Assembly: GCF_001642085.1 (NCBI RefSeq)
Contig: NZ_CP014699.1
Location: 1,860,001-1,924,000 of the forward strand
From: Streptococcus pantholopis
GTDB taxonomy: Bacteria > Bacillota > Bacilli > Lactobacillales > Streptococcaceae
DNA: 64,000 nucleotides
Direction: 5' to 3'
The notes under the pieces: model-generated
Told to the model about the DNA's origin: nothing
Database searches by the model: none
Seen by the model: the letters and a program-made list of their open reading frames with translations, nothing else
Shown: piece after piece, positions 19,352 through 27,158 of the stretch
How positions within the stretch are numbered: the stretch's first letter is position 1
Layout: each line of letters begins with the position of its first letter
Translations under genes and position numbers: made by a program

Positions 19352-19531
19352 TTATCTTTTAGTACTTTGTCCAATAGCATATCCTACTGCAAAACTTCCT
19401 GTAAAAATTCCAACACCTATTCCTACTGCTGTGCCTGTAACTACAATTCCCCCCTCTGTATTCATCAACTCTTTATCCGAAAGAGCCATGTAGTTTTTAG
19501 AAATACTATCCATTACTCCAAATTTAGTCAT
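19352..19531 (-). CDS. Double-glycine bacteriocin-like peptide (59 aa)
   Basis: Starts MTKFGVMDSISKNYMAL, leader end SDKELMNTEGG (GG at 27-28). The core begins IVVTGTAVGIGVG and ends AIGQSTKR, with GxxxG-type spacing. It is the first full peptide gene of operon B; AAAGGTGG lies upstream. With the peptide at 18934-19104 it could form a two-component bacteriocin. Confidence 0.87.
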   Translation of the reverse strand: MTKFGVMDSISKNYMALSDKELMNTEGGIVVTGTAVGIGVGIFTGSFAVGYAIGQSTKR

Positions 19532-19682
19532 AGTAAATTACCACCTTTCTTCATATATTTTGCTTTGTCAAGAACGAAACAAACGATTTCAATGCTATAA
19601 GAATATCATTTTCAGCTAACTCTATCGAAGATTTATCAATTTTATCATCTTTAAATTAACAGCCCTACAATTAATTAAAATT

Positions 19683-19816
19683 TTAAGTAAATAAAATAAT
19701 TTTGAAAAGCCTATGATTTACGTCAGTTCTACATAGACATTGACATTTTAGATTAGTATGTTTTTTAATCATAATTTTTGATATTCTATGCATCCAAATT
19801 CTATTCCGTATTTCAT
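19683..19816 (-). pseudogene. Frameshifted copy of the 61-residue operon protein
   Basis: The ATG overlaps the stop of the 16-residue ORF (ATGA). The frame MKYGIEFGCIEYQKL then stops. In another frame the sequence continues with NLKCQCLCRTDVNHRLFKII, which matches CLCRGEVNHRLFKII of the protein at 18031-18216. The reading frame is therefore broken. Confidence 0.75.
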
Positions 19817-19863
19817 ACTAGAATCCATGGGCAAACTTCCAATGGACCAGAAATTAAAACCAT
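19813..19863 (-). CDS. Candidate pheromone precursor, 16 residues
   Basis: First ORF after the ComR-type box that overlaps the regulator's stop codon: MVLISGPLEVCPWILV, with AAAGGAG eight bases upstream. The order regulator, box, short hydrophobic ORF is that of comR-comS. Paralogue of the 12-residue ORF at 18225-18263. No direct evidence of export or processing. Confidence 0.45.
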   Translation of the reverse strand: MVLISGPLEVCPWILV

Positions 19864-19906
19864 TGTGCTCTCCTTTCTTTTACTTAAATTTTATATCTAT
19901 GGCTTT

Positions 19907-19953
19907 AGTATACTGAAAAAAATTAAAAAATAACATGACTTTTGAGTCAGGTT
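19907..19953 (-). promoter_or_regulatory. ComR-type box and -10 of bacteriocin operon B
   Basis: Minus-strand AACCTGACT-CAAA-AGTCATGTT (19932-19953), 19-base T-rich spacer, TATACT (19907-19912). The TGA stop of the adjacent ComR-like regulator lies inside the first arm, so the box is placed exactly behind the regulator gene. Confidence 0.8.
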
Positions 19954-20837
19954 GTTAAATCATTCTTTTTTTCTATTTCAATATTTCTCGCTAATACTTC
20001 ATCATTGAGCATTTTAGCAAACATAATAGCTTTATCATAAGACTCTATTGTTTTATTTTTATTTTGTTCGATATCTAAATAGTATTTTGCTTCGAAAACA
20101 TAGACTACTGGCTTATGCTGAAAATGATTAGATTCCTTCATAATTTCTCTAAATATTTTTGTATAAATTAAATACTCTGTAGGATCAACTTGAACAAGAA
20201 TGCTCAGTAAAACCCTCTCTACTAGATAAAGTTTTTCTAAGTCACTATAATCAACATGAAGTAGAACTTTTTTCGAAAGTTCATCAAAGTACTCTTTATC
20301 TTCAAGCCCCATTGCACAACACGTAAAATAGACATATACAATCAGCAAATCATTGTAGCTGTAGTTCTTTTTGGTGAGTATTTGTTGGAAATATTCCTCT
20401 AAAAAGCCTAAAGCAAAACCTATATCCCTACTCGTAAAAACATTTAGTTGTACCTGTAGAGCCTCAACTAGTAACTGTTCTTCTTCAGGAAGGAAATCAT
20501 AATAGTTATTATAAATTTCATCAAATATTTCTTCCTGTTTAGCAATTCTCTCCTTATCGCCATAGGTATGACTTTTGATAAGTCTATTTTTTAATTCTAA
20601 ATAACGCTTCGGAATCTCTATTTTTTCGATATCAACTAAATCTTGAATCGGAATCTCCAATTTTTTAGCTAAAAATAAAAGTTTAGGAATTGTCACCATT
20701 GCCTGTCCATTCTCAATTCTTGCTAATTGTCTAAGTGTAAATTCCGATTCATCATCGCAAATATCTGCTTGTGTCAATCCTTTATTAATTCTCGTACTTC
20801 GAATTTTTTTCCCAATTGCGCTTTTAATATGATCCAT
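19947..20837 (-). CDS. ComR-like XRE/TPR regulator
   Basis: 296 residues: an XRE helix-turn-helix at about 8-62 (IGKKIRSTRINKGLTQADIC...FTLRQLARIENGQ), then TPR-like helices containing PKRYLELKNRLIKSHTYGD and FLPEEEQLL, hallmarks of ComR and its paralogues (ScuR/SarF type) rather than classical Rgg. Such proteins bind short imported peptides. The start at 20837 has GGAG seven bases upstream; the longer frame to 20885 lacks support. It probably controls the three GACT/AGTC boxes at 18.3, 19.9 and 21.1 kb. Confidence 0.88.
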   Translation of the reverse strand: MDHIKSAIGKKIRSTRINKGLTQADICDDESEFTLRQLARIENGQAMVTIPKLLFLAKKLEIPIQDLVDIEKIEIPKRYLELKNRLIKSHTYGDKERIAKQEEIFDEIYNNYYDFLPEEEQLLVEALQVQLNVFTSRDIGFALGFLEEYFQQILTKKNYSYNDLLIVYVYFTCCAMGLEDKEYFDELSKKVLLHVDYSDLEKLYLVERVLLSILVQVDPTEYLIYTKIFREIMKESNHFQHKPVVYVFEAKYYLDIEQNKNKTIESYDKAIMFAKMLNDEVLARNIEIEKKNDLTT

Positions 20838-20907
20838 AGCAGTCTCCAAATTGTTTTGATACTGTATAATAAAAAAATATCTCACGAATTCGTTTTAATT
20901 GATTTTT

Positions 20908-20936
20908 AGTATAGCATAGCAGTACTGAAAAAACAA
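20908..20936 (-). promoter_or_regulatory. Promoter of the ComR-like regulator
   Basis: Minus-strand TTGTTT, 17-base spacer, TATACT, about 70 bases before the start codon. The same interval carries two direct copies of ACTATACGTAA (near 20992 and 21072) of unknown role. Confidence 0.6.
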
Positions 20937-21121
20937 GTAACACTCTTTATAATTTTTGTAAGTAGTTGACTTTGCACAAATTTTTAGAGCTACTATACGT
21001 AAGATACAGAAGATACTAATTTATGGCTATTAAATTAACCGATATGTAGCAATGTTAATCAGCTTATACTTTACTATACGTAAAAAATGTTAATTCCCGC
21101 TGCCTATTAAATAATTATTTA

Positions 21122-21167
21122 AACCTGACTTACAAGTCATGTTACTTTTTTTGTTTTACTGTATACT
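21122..21167 (+). promoter_or_regulatory. ComR-type box and -10 of the lone peptide gene
   Basis: AACCTGACT-TACA-AGTCATGTT (21122-21143), an 18-base T-rich spacer and TATACT (21162-21167). Third copy of the box, on the opposite strand, placed divergently from the regulator. Confidence 0.8.
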
Positions 21168-21199
21168 GGAGACATAAAAAAATAGAAAGGAAGTCTAAT

Positions 21200-21331
21200 A
21201 TGAAAAAAACCAAGCCATTGACTGATAAAGAATTATTTGATATTAAAGGGGGCTACTATCCAGTTATTACAGGACCGATTCTTCTTTCACAAAAAGTTGC
21301 TAATTGGGTAGTTGGTAAAATATCAAAATGA
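21200..21331 (+). CDS. Double-glycine bacteriocin-like peptide (43 aa)
   Basis: Short leader MKKTKPLTDKELFDIKGG (GG at 17-18) and a core of 25 residues starting YYPVITGPILLSQ and ending GKISK. AGAAAGGAAG precedes the ATG. Under its own ComR-type box, transcribed away from the regulator. Unlike the others it has no nearby immunity gene and a core without GxxxG repeats; it could be a pheromone-like or single-peptide bacteriocin. Confidence 0.85.
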   Translation: MKKTKPLTDKELFDIKGGYYPVITGPILLSQKVANWVVGKISK

Positions 21332-21355
21332 CTTATTTTATATCATATAGTTACA

Positions 21356-21545
21356 GAGGCTGGGACAAAAGTTCCTGCCCCTATAACTTTTTTAGATGGA
21401 TGCGTTTGACGCAGTGGTTAATTGGAAATTCTTATCCCTGGTCAATCTAGGGATAGCGACCTCCCTAATCAACTGTGAGGAGGTGGGACAGCAAAATCGA
21501 AATCGGCATTTTATGACGATTTACCGATTTTTGTCCCACTCTCTG
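21356..21545 (+). repeat. Streptococcal GCTGGGACAAAA-type intergenic element
   Basis: Begins GAGGCTGGGACAAAAG and ends with a large hairpin, GTGGGACAGCAAAATCG against CGATTTTTGTCCCAC. Such GGGACAAAA modules are common between genes in streptococci. It may also terminate the upstream peptide transcript. Between 21546 and 21974 I see no gene. Confidence 0.6.
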
Positions 21546-21974
21546 TTTTTTGTGCACTGAGTGAAGCTAAGTCTCAAAAAGCTAGTTAAAACACCAAAAC
21601 ATCCGGCGAATAAACTGAAAAATGCGGCACAGCGGTCAAGTGTTTCCAATGTTATTAGCAAAAGAATCCAAGAATAATAATCTTATTCTGCTGATTGACT
21701 CTCAGATTCCCCCTTAAATATCCCAAATCTGTTAAGATATGAGGGCTTTAAAAGCACAAATTTATAAATTGAAGACAAACCGTTGAGAATAACTATATTG
21801 CAAATGATGATAATGAGAATTTAGCGTCATAATGCAGGCAGTTTTAGCTTGCCTCAATTATACTTGCCATCTAATAGAATTAGCACCTCTAGTATAATTC
21901 CTTCTCTATGTAAAAGTATTTAAAAAATGATGTCCCGCTTTCAGTCTGATTTTATGCTGCAAACTGTTAATTTC

Positions 21975-22317
21975 TTAGCTTTGTTTCCAGCTGTCATCTT
22001 GCAGAATTTCACCCGTTTCATAAAGGCTAATTTTACGGCTTAAGCGGTCAATACTGCGCTGTAAATTAGCTTGCTTTTCTTTTTCCAGAAGCATCTCCCG
22101 CTGCTGACGCAGCAGAGCCTCAATAGGAATTCCCGAGTGCCGAAAACAGATAACCATCTCCAGCCATTTGTTCAAATCGTCTGTAAAGCAACGGTTGCCA
22201 TTGTTTTTTCGCGGAACTGACGGTAAAAGTCCGATACGCTCATAATAGCTCAGGGTATTGGGGCTAATATGATATTTTTCAGAAACCTGTGTGATGATAT
22301 AAGTATTTTGATTATCA
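21975..22317 (-). pseudogene. MerR-family regulator lacking a start codon
   Basis: The frame reads YIITQVSEKYHISPNTLSYY, then ERIGLLP and a dimerisation helix to SWKQS, a MerR/AdhR-like N-terminal helix-turn-helix protein of about 110 residues. Upstream of YIITQV the frame has no ATG, GTG or TTG before a TGA. The only ATG in frame (22175) would omit the DNA-binding domain. It is therefore probably inactivated, although its operator-like promoter remains. Confidence 0.65.
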
Positions 22318-22463
22318 ACAGTTCAATAAGGCAAAGACAGCAGGCAGAGAGCAGTACTTGGAGATAAGTACCGCCGCTGTTTGGGAAATATGTCCTTGCA
22401 TAAGCCAAATACTGCTTTGCCGTACAGCCGACAATCTAAGCTTTCATCTTTTCACTGTTTAAC

Positions 22464-22494
22464 AGTGCAGCACTTACAGTTAACTACAAGTCAA
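22464..22494 (-). promoter_or_regulatory. MerR-type operator-promoter
   Basis: Minus-strand TTGACT, 19-base spacer, TGCACT, with the spacer holding the dyad ACTTGTAGTTAACTGTAAGT. The overlong spacer and dyad match promoters activated by MerR proteins of the AdhR/NmlR group. Confidence 0.6.
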
Positions 22495-22604
22495 GGTGAT
22501 TGTTTTTTTAACGGCTTCTCTTTCTCATCTGGATCAACAAGCCCTTTAAGCTTGAACTGCTTTAAAAGTCCTAGCTGTTCAAATATTGCTATAAAACATA
22601 CTAA

Positions 22605-22736
22605 GATTAGTAGTGAGGAAATCTCCGACGGGAGAGAGTACTCACTACTTTTTCTTTGTGTTAAGTAGAGGTGTCTTGTTAAGTTGTAGGGGTTTTTGAC
22701 GCTAGACGTCGTATATAAAACTGGCAAGACACCTAT
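22605..22736 (+). ncRNA. Candidate bridge RNA of the IS110 element
   Basis: Noncoding left part of the element with two strong hairpins: AGTAGTGAG...CTCACTACT (22609-22649, inner TCTCC/GGAGA) and GGTGTCTTG...CAAGACACC (22670-22733) with an internal loop. IS110 elements encode a structured bridge RNA beside the recombinase. Assignment by position and structure only. Confidence 0.45.
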
Positions 22737-22836
22737 TTTAGAGAGAATGTTATCAAAGTATGTGGGGCGTTTAACGTCGGGTATTGAAAATGACATCACT
22801 AAAATAGGGAAGCAATCAAGACAAAGAGGTAATATC

Positions 22837-24039
22837 ATGCGTGCAGTTTTCGGAATTGATGTGAGTAAGGCGAGTTCAGAAGTGGCTATTTTGGTCAATG
22901 GTGATAAGGTTCATAGCTATACTATGACAAATGATGCCATTGGATTTTCTCGGTTACTGGGCGACTTAGAGACCGTCCACCAGCCTGAGATTGTCTTTGA
23001 AGCAACAGGGGGTTATTCACGCCGTCTTCAGAGCTTTCTGGAGAACAAGGGCTACGCTTATACACGGCTCAATCCCTTGGAAGCTAAGAAGCAACTCGAT
23101 CACTTGCGTGTCCGTAAAACGGACAAGATTGACGCTGAAAAATTAGCGGCATCTCAATTCGTCCTCAATCGCAAATCAAGCTATGTCCAAGAACCAGTTT
23201 ATCAAGAACTACGTGACCTCAGCCGATTCTATCAGAACCTGACTGAGGATAGTGTCCGTGCTAAAAACCGTCTTCATAAGGTCTTGCAGGTAACTTTTCC
23301 GAACTTGGAGACTATCTTGTCAACACCAACAGGTGAACAATACTGGAACTTGGTCTCTACTTTTCCGAGCAAAGATTTCGTGCTCGATTTGAACAAAGAT
23401 GAGCTATCAAATAGTATCCGGCAGTCTACTTCAAAACGCATTTCTGAAAAGCGTGTGGCTGCTTTGGCGGATAAAATGCTTGAACTGACTAAACAAAGCT
23501 ACTCTGCCGTCAAGAAAACCTCTCCAATACTTGAAGAGGTCCGTTACTATGCTCAAGAATGGCTTAGACTTTCTGAACGCAGACAAGCGCTATTAGATGA
23601 CATGGTGCAACTCGCTCAACCATTACCAGAATACGACATCTTACTGTCTATACCTGGTATCGCTGAAACAACAGCGACAAGCATTATTGGCGAACTAGGT
23701 GACATTCGTCGTTTTCAGTCTGCCAACCAAATCAACGCCTTTATTGGCATTGACCTCAGACACTATGAATCGGGCAATTTCCTAGCTCAAGAATACATCA
23801 CTAAACGGGGGAATCCCTATGCCAGAAAGATTCTGTTTAAGTGTATTCATAACATCGCTTCTGCCAGCCACACTAATCCTTGTCATATCGCCGATTTTTA
23901 TGAGAAACGAAAAAGGCAATCGCAGACAACTTCAACCAAGCCACACACGATTGCCTCTATACATCGCCTCATCAGGACAATGTATTACCTTATAACGCAT
24001 AACCAACTTTACGATTACACTTCAACCCAAAATCGGTAA
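22837..24039 (+). CDS. IS110-family transposase
   Basis: DEDD recombinase of 400 residues. The N-terminal RuvC-like domain carries the first Asp in FGIDVSK and Glu in FEATGG, and RKTDKIDA follows. The C-terminal Transposase_20 domain shows LLSIPGIAETTA, FIGID and ITKRGNPYARKILF. I place the start at MRAVFGIDVSK, where GAGGT precedes the ATG; an upstream ATG at 22696 would add 47 residues overlapping the structured RNA region. The gene appears intact, so the element may be active. Confidence 0.93.
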   Translation: MRAVFGIDVSKASSEVAILVNGDKVHSYTMTNDAIGFSRLLGDLETVHQPEIVFEATGGYSRRLQSFLENKGYAYTRLNPLEAKKQLDHLRVRKTDKIDAEKLAASQFVLNRKSSYVQEPVYQELRDLSRFYQNLTEDSVRAKNRLHKVLQVTFPNLETILSTPTGEQYWNLVSTFPSKDFVLDLNKDELSNSIRQSTSKRISEKRVAALADKMLELTKQSYSAVKKTSPILEEVRYYAQEWLRLSERRQALLDDMVQLAQPLPEYDILLSIPGIAETTATSIIGELGDIRRFQSANQINAFIGIDLRHYESGNFLAQEYITKRGNPYARKILFKCIHNIASASHTNPCHIADFYEKRKRQSQTTSTKPHTIASIHRLIRTMYYLITHNQLYDYTSTQNR

Positions 24040-24229
24040 AATCGGTTACGCTTCATCATTGTAACACTGTAACACCTTATCAAAAATTTTCAAATAGGGT
24101 GTTGTTTTTGCGTACAATTTTTGAAATTGGGAAACTCGAAAAAACAAGACAGTAACCCAACATGAGCTGCCGTCTTTAAAATAATTGACATCTAAAGCCT
24201 TGATACACTTGACAAATGGTAGAAATAAA

Positions 24230-24258
24230 AACCATCACTAGAATCGTTTTAGTGATGG
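24230..24258 (-). terminator. Terminator of galM
   Basis: Minus-strand hairpin CCATCACTA...TAGTGATGG followed by TTTTTATTTC, just after the galM stop codon. Confidence 0.8.
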
Positions 24259-24270
24259 CTCCCTATCTAA

Positions 24271-25302
24271 CTATCTAACTGTCGCACGGTAACGCGTTGA
24301 GGTTTTTAAAAACTGACCGGCTCGTAAAATAACCTGACCTTTCTCTGCACGATGAATCGCATCAGGAATAGCCTGAGTTTCCAAGGCTAAGCCATTGTGA
24401 GCCGGATGGCCCTTAGATTTGGTAAAATCATTATAGTTATTTGCAGTATAGACAATCAGACAGTCACAGTCAGTCTCAACAGTCAGCAGGCGTCCCGACT
24501 TAGGATCATAATATTCTGCTGCTGCCTCTTGTTTTGGATCAATCGCAAAAGGATGATCAATACCGCCAGCCAGGCGGATTTGCGGATGTGATGATTGTCT
24601 GATCGCTCCAATAGCTGTTCCTGCCATCAGTTTCTGTACAAAATCACTCTGACTGTCGATTGTTTCAGTTGGCAGGCTGGCTTCATTCAAGGGATAATAG
24701 CCTGTTACATTAAGCTTAAGCTGAAAGTCATCAATTAGCTGGGACTTATCCCCGCTGAGATTGAAATAAGCGTGATTTGTCGGATTGAAAAGAGTATCCT
24801 TATCCGCAGTTGCTTCGTAAGTCAGCGTCAATGTCCCATTCTCTGCTAAGCTGTGCGTAATCCAAATTTTAACAGGACCGGGAAAACCGCCGAAGCCATC
24901 GGCACGCTCAGTATAGAAAGTTACAGAACAATCCGTCAGCTCTTCAACCTCAAACAATGCGACATGAATACCATCTAACCCGCTGTGCATATTATTAGTC
25001 TTATTATTTTGCGGCAGCTGATAGGTCTTCCCATTTAATTCAAACTTGCCCTGGCCAATGCGGCCGGCAACCGGACCAACGCTGGCACCAAATTTCGGAC
25101 CTTTAACCAGATAGTCTTCCAAACGGTCAAAGCGCAGGTTAATATTGGCAAAATGCCCGTCTTTATCCGGCGTCACATAATTCAGTATCGTAGCACCATA
25201 AGGCATACTGGTTAAACGGTAGCCAGTATCCGTTTCAAATGTGTAGCTATAAATATCCTGCGTGTCAATTCGGCCAAACAGTGTTTTAACAACTTCTCTC
25301 AT
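24271..25302 (-). CDS. galM: Aldose 1-epimerase (mutarotase)
   Basis: Interconverts alpha and beta anomers of galactose and glucose, the entry step of the Leloir pathway. Family motifs include TNNMHSGLDG, NPTNHAYFNLSG with a catalytic His, and LALETQAIPDA with the catalytic Glu. 343 residues, normal length. Single gene with its own terminator; not next to other gal genes here. AGGTGA-type ribosome site upstream. Confidence 0.94.
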   Translation of the reverse strand: MREVVKTLFGRIDTQDIYSYTFETDTGYRLTSMPYGATILNYVTPDKDGHFANINLRFDRLEDYLVKGPKFGASVGPVAGRIGQGKFELNGKTYQLPQNNKTNNMHSGLDGIHVALFEVEELTDCSVTFYTERADGFGGFPGPVKIWITHSLAENGTLTLTYEATADKDTLFNPTNHAYFNLSGDKSQLIDDFQLKLNVTGYYPLNEASLPTETIDSQSDFVQKLMAGTAIGAIRQSSHPQIRLAGGIDHPFAIDPKQEAAAEYYDPKSGRLLTVETDCDCLIVYTANNYNDFTKSKGHPAHNGLALETQAIPDAIHRAEKGQVILRAGQFLKTSTRYRATVR

Positions 25303-25385
25303 GACATCACCTCGTTTCTTTGTCTCAAGGCCATTATACCATAAAAAGAAAACGGTTTCTTTTCGCAGCCAGCAAAGCTGAATAA

Positions 25386-25575
25386 AGATACGATACAGAA
25401 GGGCGTTTAAAACTCACAGCAAAAATAGGAGCCTGACCGCCGAGTCACTAAAGACTCAAGGGAGGGTTGCACTCACAGAACAGCCACATTCGTTCGTCAG
25501 CATACACTTCCTACGACTGCGTCTCTTTTTTGCACAGAACTTAGCCCGTATTCAACTAACAAGATACAAAGGGCT
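25386..25575. repeat. Intergenic repeat, variant 2
   Basis: Contains the segment GCCGAGTCACTAAAGACTC and the end AACAAGATACAAAGGGC. It is nearly the same as 39741-39920 and related to 42073-42240. The rest of 25303-25880 shows no gene. Confidence 0.65.
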
Positions 25576-25882
25576 TAAAAAACAACTGAAAGTAGAGACA
25601 AACGACCGGTGAATCGCATCACGGCGGATGTCATCTTTTTTCACTAGGATTTTAAGGTCTGTTCAATTTCACAAGATATAGAGACAGCGAAAAGTTCACG
25701 GCAAAAATAAGAAAACGGACGAAGAATCTTCTCCTTCTCAAAAAGATTAAAAGGAGAAAATCCAATATAGGGTTTACCTATAGAGGGAAAGACCTGCAAT
25801 TTTTCAAAAACGGGAATAGCTTGATTTTACAGGATTCCGGAGCCTTTAGAAAAATTTCATACATTTCTGTCAGCTAAAACAC

Positions 25883-25910
25883 TTGATTTTTTTTCAAATT
25901 AGGTTATAAT
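25883..25910 (+). promoter_or_regulatory. Promoter of the tRNA pair
   Basis: TTGATT, 16-base spacer, TATAAT, 14 bases before the tRNA-Leu gene. Confidence 0.75.
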
Positions 25911-25923
25911 AGTCTCTGTTAAT

Positions 25924-26006
25924 GCGGAAATGGTGGAACGGCAGACACGCATGCTTCAGGCGCATGTGCCCTTAAGGGCGTGAGGGTTCAAATCCCTTTT
26001 TCCGCA
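25924..26006 (+). tRNA. tRNA-Leu (anticodon CAG)
   Basis: Acceptor arms GCGGAAA and TTTCCGC pair. The anticodon stem CATGC/GCATG holds the loop TTCAGGC with CAG. A long variable arm (TGCCCTTAAGGGCG) and the T arm GAGGGTTCAAATCCC identify a class II leucine tRNA. CCA is not encoded. Confidence 0.95.
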
Positions 26007-26066
26007 TTTTTTTATTGCTGCGATTATTTTTAACCCTTTTTACCTAGAGCGCAGCTCTTTTATTTT

Positions 26067-26155
26067 GGAAAGGTGGCCCAGCTTGGTACGGCACCGGACT
26101 CGAAATCCGGCAAGTGGACTTTGTTCACACGCGGGTTCAAATCCCGTCCTTTCCT
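26067..26155 (+). tRNA. tRNA-Ser (anticodon CGA)
   Basis: Acceptor arms GGAAAGG and CCTTTCC. Anticodon stem CCGGA/TCCGG with loop CTCGAAA, anticodon CGA. Long variable arm (AAGTGGACTTTGTTCACAC) and T arm GCGGGTTCAAATCCC, as expected for serine tRNA. Probably co-transcribed with the leucine tRNA. Confidence 0.94.
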
Positions 26156-26165
26156 TTGATATTAC

Positions 26166-26198
26166 AGCCATCAGCTTTTTCAGAGCTGATGGTTTTTT
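26166..26198 (+). terminator. Terminator of the tRNA transcript
   Basis: GCCATCAGCT...AGCTGATGG followed by TTTTTTG, 11 bases after tRNA-Ser. Confidence 0.85.
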
Positions 26199-26242
26199 GT
26201 ACTTTAAAACTAATAAGACAGCAGTAGTTTTCAAGAAACAAA

Positions 26243-26277
26243 GAAAGCCGCTCTTACTGTAGCAGTAAGAGCGGCTG
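26243..26277 (-). terminator. Terminator of pflA
   Basis: Perfect hairpin GCCGCTCTTACTG...CAGTAAGAGCGGC followed by TTTCTTTG on the minus strand. Confidence 0.85.
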
Positions 26278-26287
26278 ATACACTCTA

Positions 26288-27076
26288 TCAGCCATGCACG
26301 CGCGTCATATAATCCTTATAGTTTTCTGTATGCATCAGCTTTTTAGCGTTCTGCACCCGTTCCTTAGTCGGCGGCTTAACCCCTTCAAGCGTGTAAGGAA
26401 TACCCAGTTCATGCCACTTAAATTCTCCCAGAGTATGATAGGGCAAAATCTCAAACTTATCGACATTTTTTAGTGTTGCCACAAACTCTCCCAGCTCAAT
26501 TAAGTGTTCATCAATATCTGTCAGACCAGGTACCAGAACATGGCGAATCCAGACAGGAATCCCCTTATCTGAAAGATATTGAGCAAAAAGCAGGATATTT
26601 TTATTAGGCTGGCGGGTGACAAAAAGGTGCTGCTCTGGATTGATTTCCTTGATATCCAAAAGCACTAAATCGGTTACCGCCAAAAGCTTGTCTACAATTT
26701 TATGGTATTCAGGAGTAGGCCGATAGGCAAAACCACAGGTATCTAAAGTACAGTGAATACCTAGTTCTTTTGCCTTGATGAAAAGAGCCGTAATAAAATC
26801 TATCTGCAGCATGGCTTCACCGCCTGAGACCGTAATACCACCGTTTTTCCCCCAAAAATGGCGATAGCGCAGGGCTTCATTTAAAACATCATCTACCGTC
26901 CTTTCCTGGGACATATTAGTTTCCATGGCCCACGTATCCGGGTTATGGCAGTATTGACAGCGCAGTTTGCAGCCCTGCATAAAAATGACAAAACGAATTC
27001 CGGGACCGTCTACAGATCCGAAACTTTCAGTCGAATGAACCATTCCTGTAACTTGACCGTAATCAATCTCTGTCAT
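26288..27076 (-). CDS. pflA: Pyruvate formate-lyase activating enzyme
   Basis: Radical SAM enzyme that installs the glycyl radical on pyruvate formate-lyase under anaerobic conditions. Near the N terminus it has GSVDGPGIRFVIFMQGCKLRCQYC, with the CxxxCxxC cluster motif, followed by HNPDTW and GGITVSGGEAMLQ. The start at 27076 has GGAGGG five bases upstream and gives 262 residues; the frame extends to 27130 without support. Single gene, downstream of the CorC-like gene. Confidence 0.95.
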   Translation of the reverse strand: MTEIDYGQVTGMVHSTESFGSVDGPGIRFVIFMQGCKLRCQYCHNPDTWAMETNMSQERTVDDVLNEALRYRHFWGKNGGITVSGGEAMLQIDFITALFIKAKELGIHCTLDTCGFAYRPTPEYHKIVDKLLAVTDLVLLDIKEINPEQHLFVTRQPNKNILLFAQYLSDKGIPVWIRHVLVPGLTDIDEHLIELGEFVATLKNVDKFEILPYHTLGEFKWHELGIPYTLEGVKPPTKERVQNAKKLMHTENYKDYMTRVHG

Positions 27077-27125
27077 GATGTCCCTCCTTTGCAATCGTTT
27101 ACCTAATGCTATTATATCATTTTTC

Positions 27126-27158
27126 AACATAAAAAGACTAAGATTTGCTTAGTCTTCT
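27126..27158 (-). terminator. Terminator of the CorC-like gene
   Basis: Minus-strand AGACTAAGC-AAATC-TTAGTCT then TTTTATG. The hairpin overlaps the stop codon of the gene at 27149. Confidence 0.75.

Larger units (their letters stand above)
22605..24109 (+). mobile_element. IS110-family insertion sequence (edges approximate)
   Basis: Comprises a structured noncoding left region, a complete DEDD recombinase gene and a terminator-like hairpin (AACACC...GGTGTT then GTTTTT, 24071-24109). IS110 elements usually lack long terminal inverted repeats and target duplications, so the exact ends cannot be read here. It lies between the MerR pseudogene and galM. Confidence 0.75.

Noticed and set aside
22381..22898. 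ORFs on both strands overlapping the left part of the IS110 element
   Set aside because: They read through the structured noncoding region, without ribosome sites; the real transposase starts at 22837.
26040..26262. ORFs on both strands across the tRNA-Ser gene
   Set aside because: They overlap a clear tRNA and its terminator and have no start signals.
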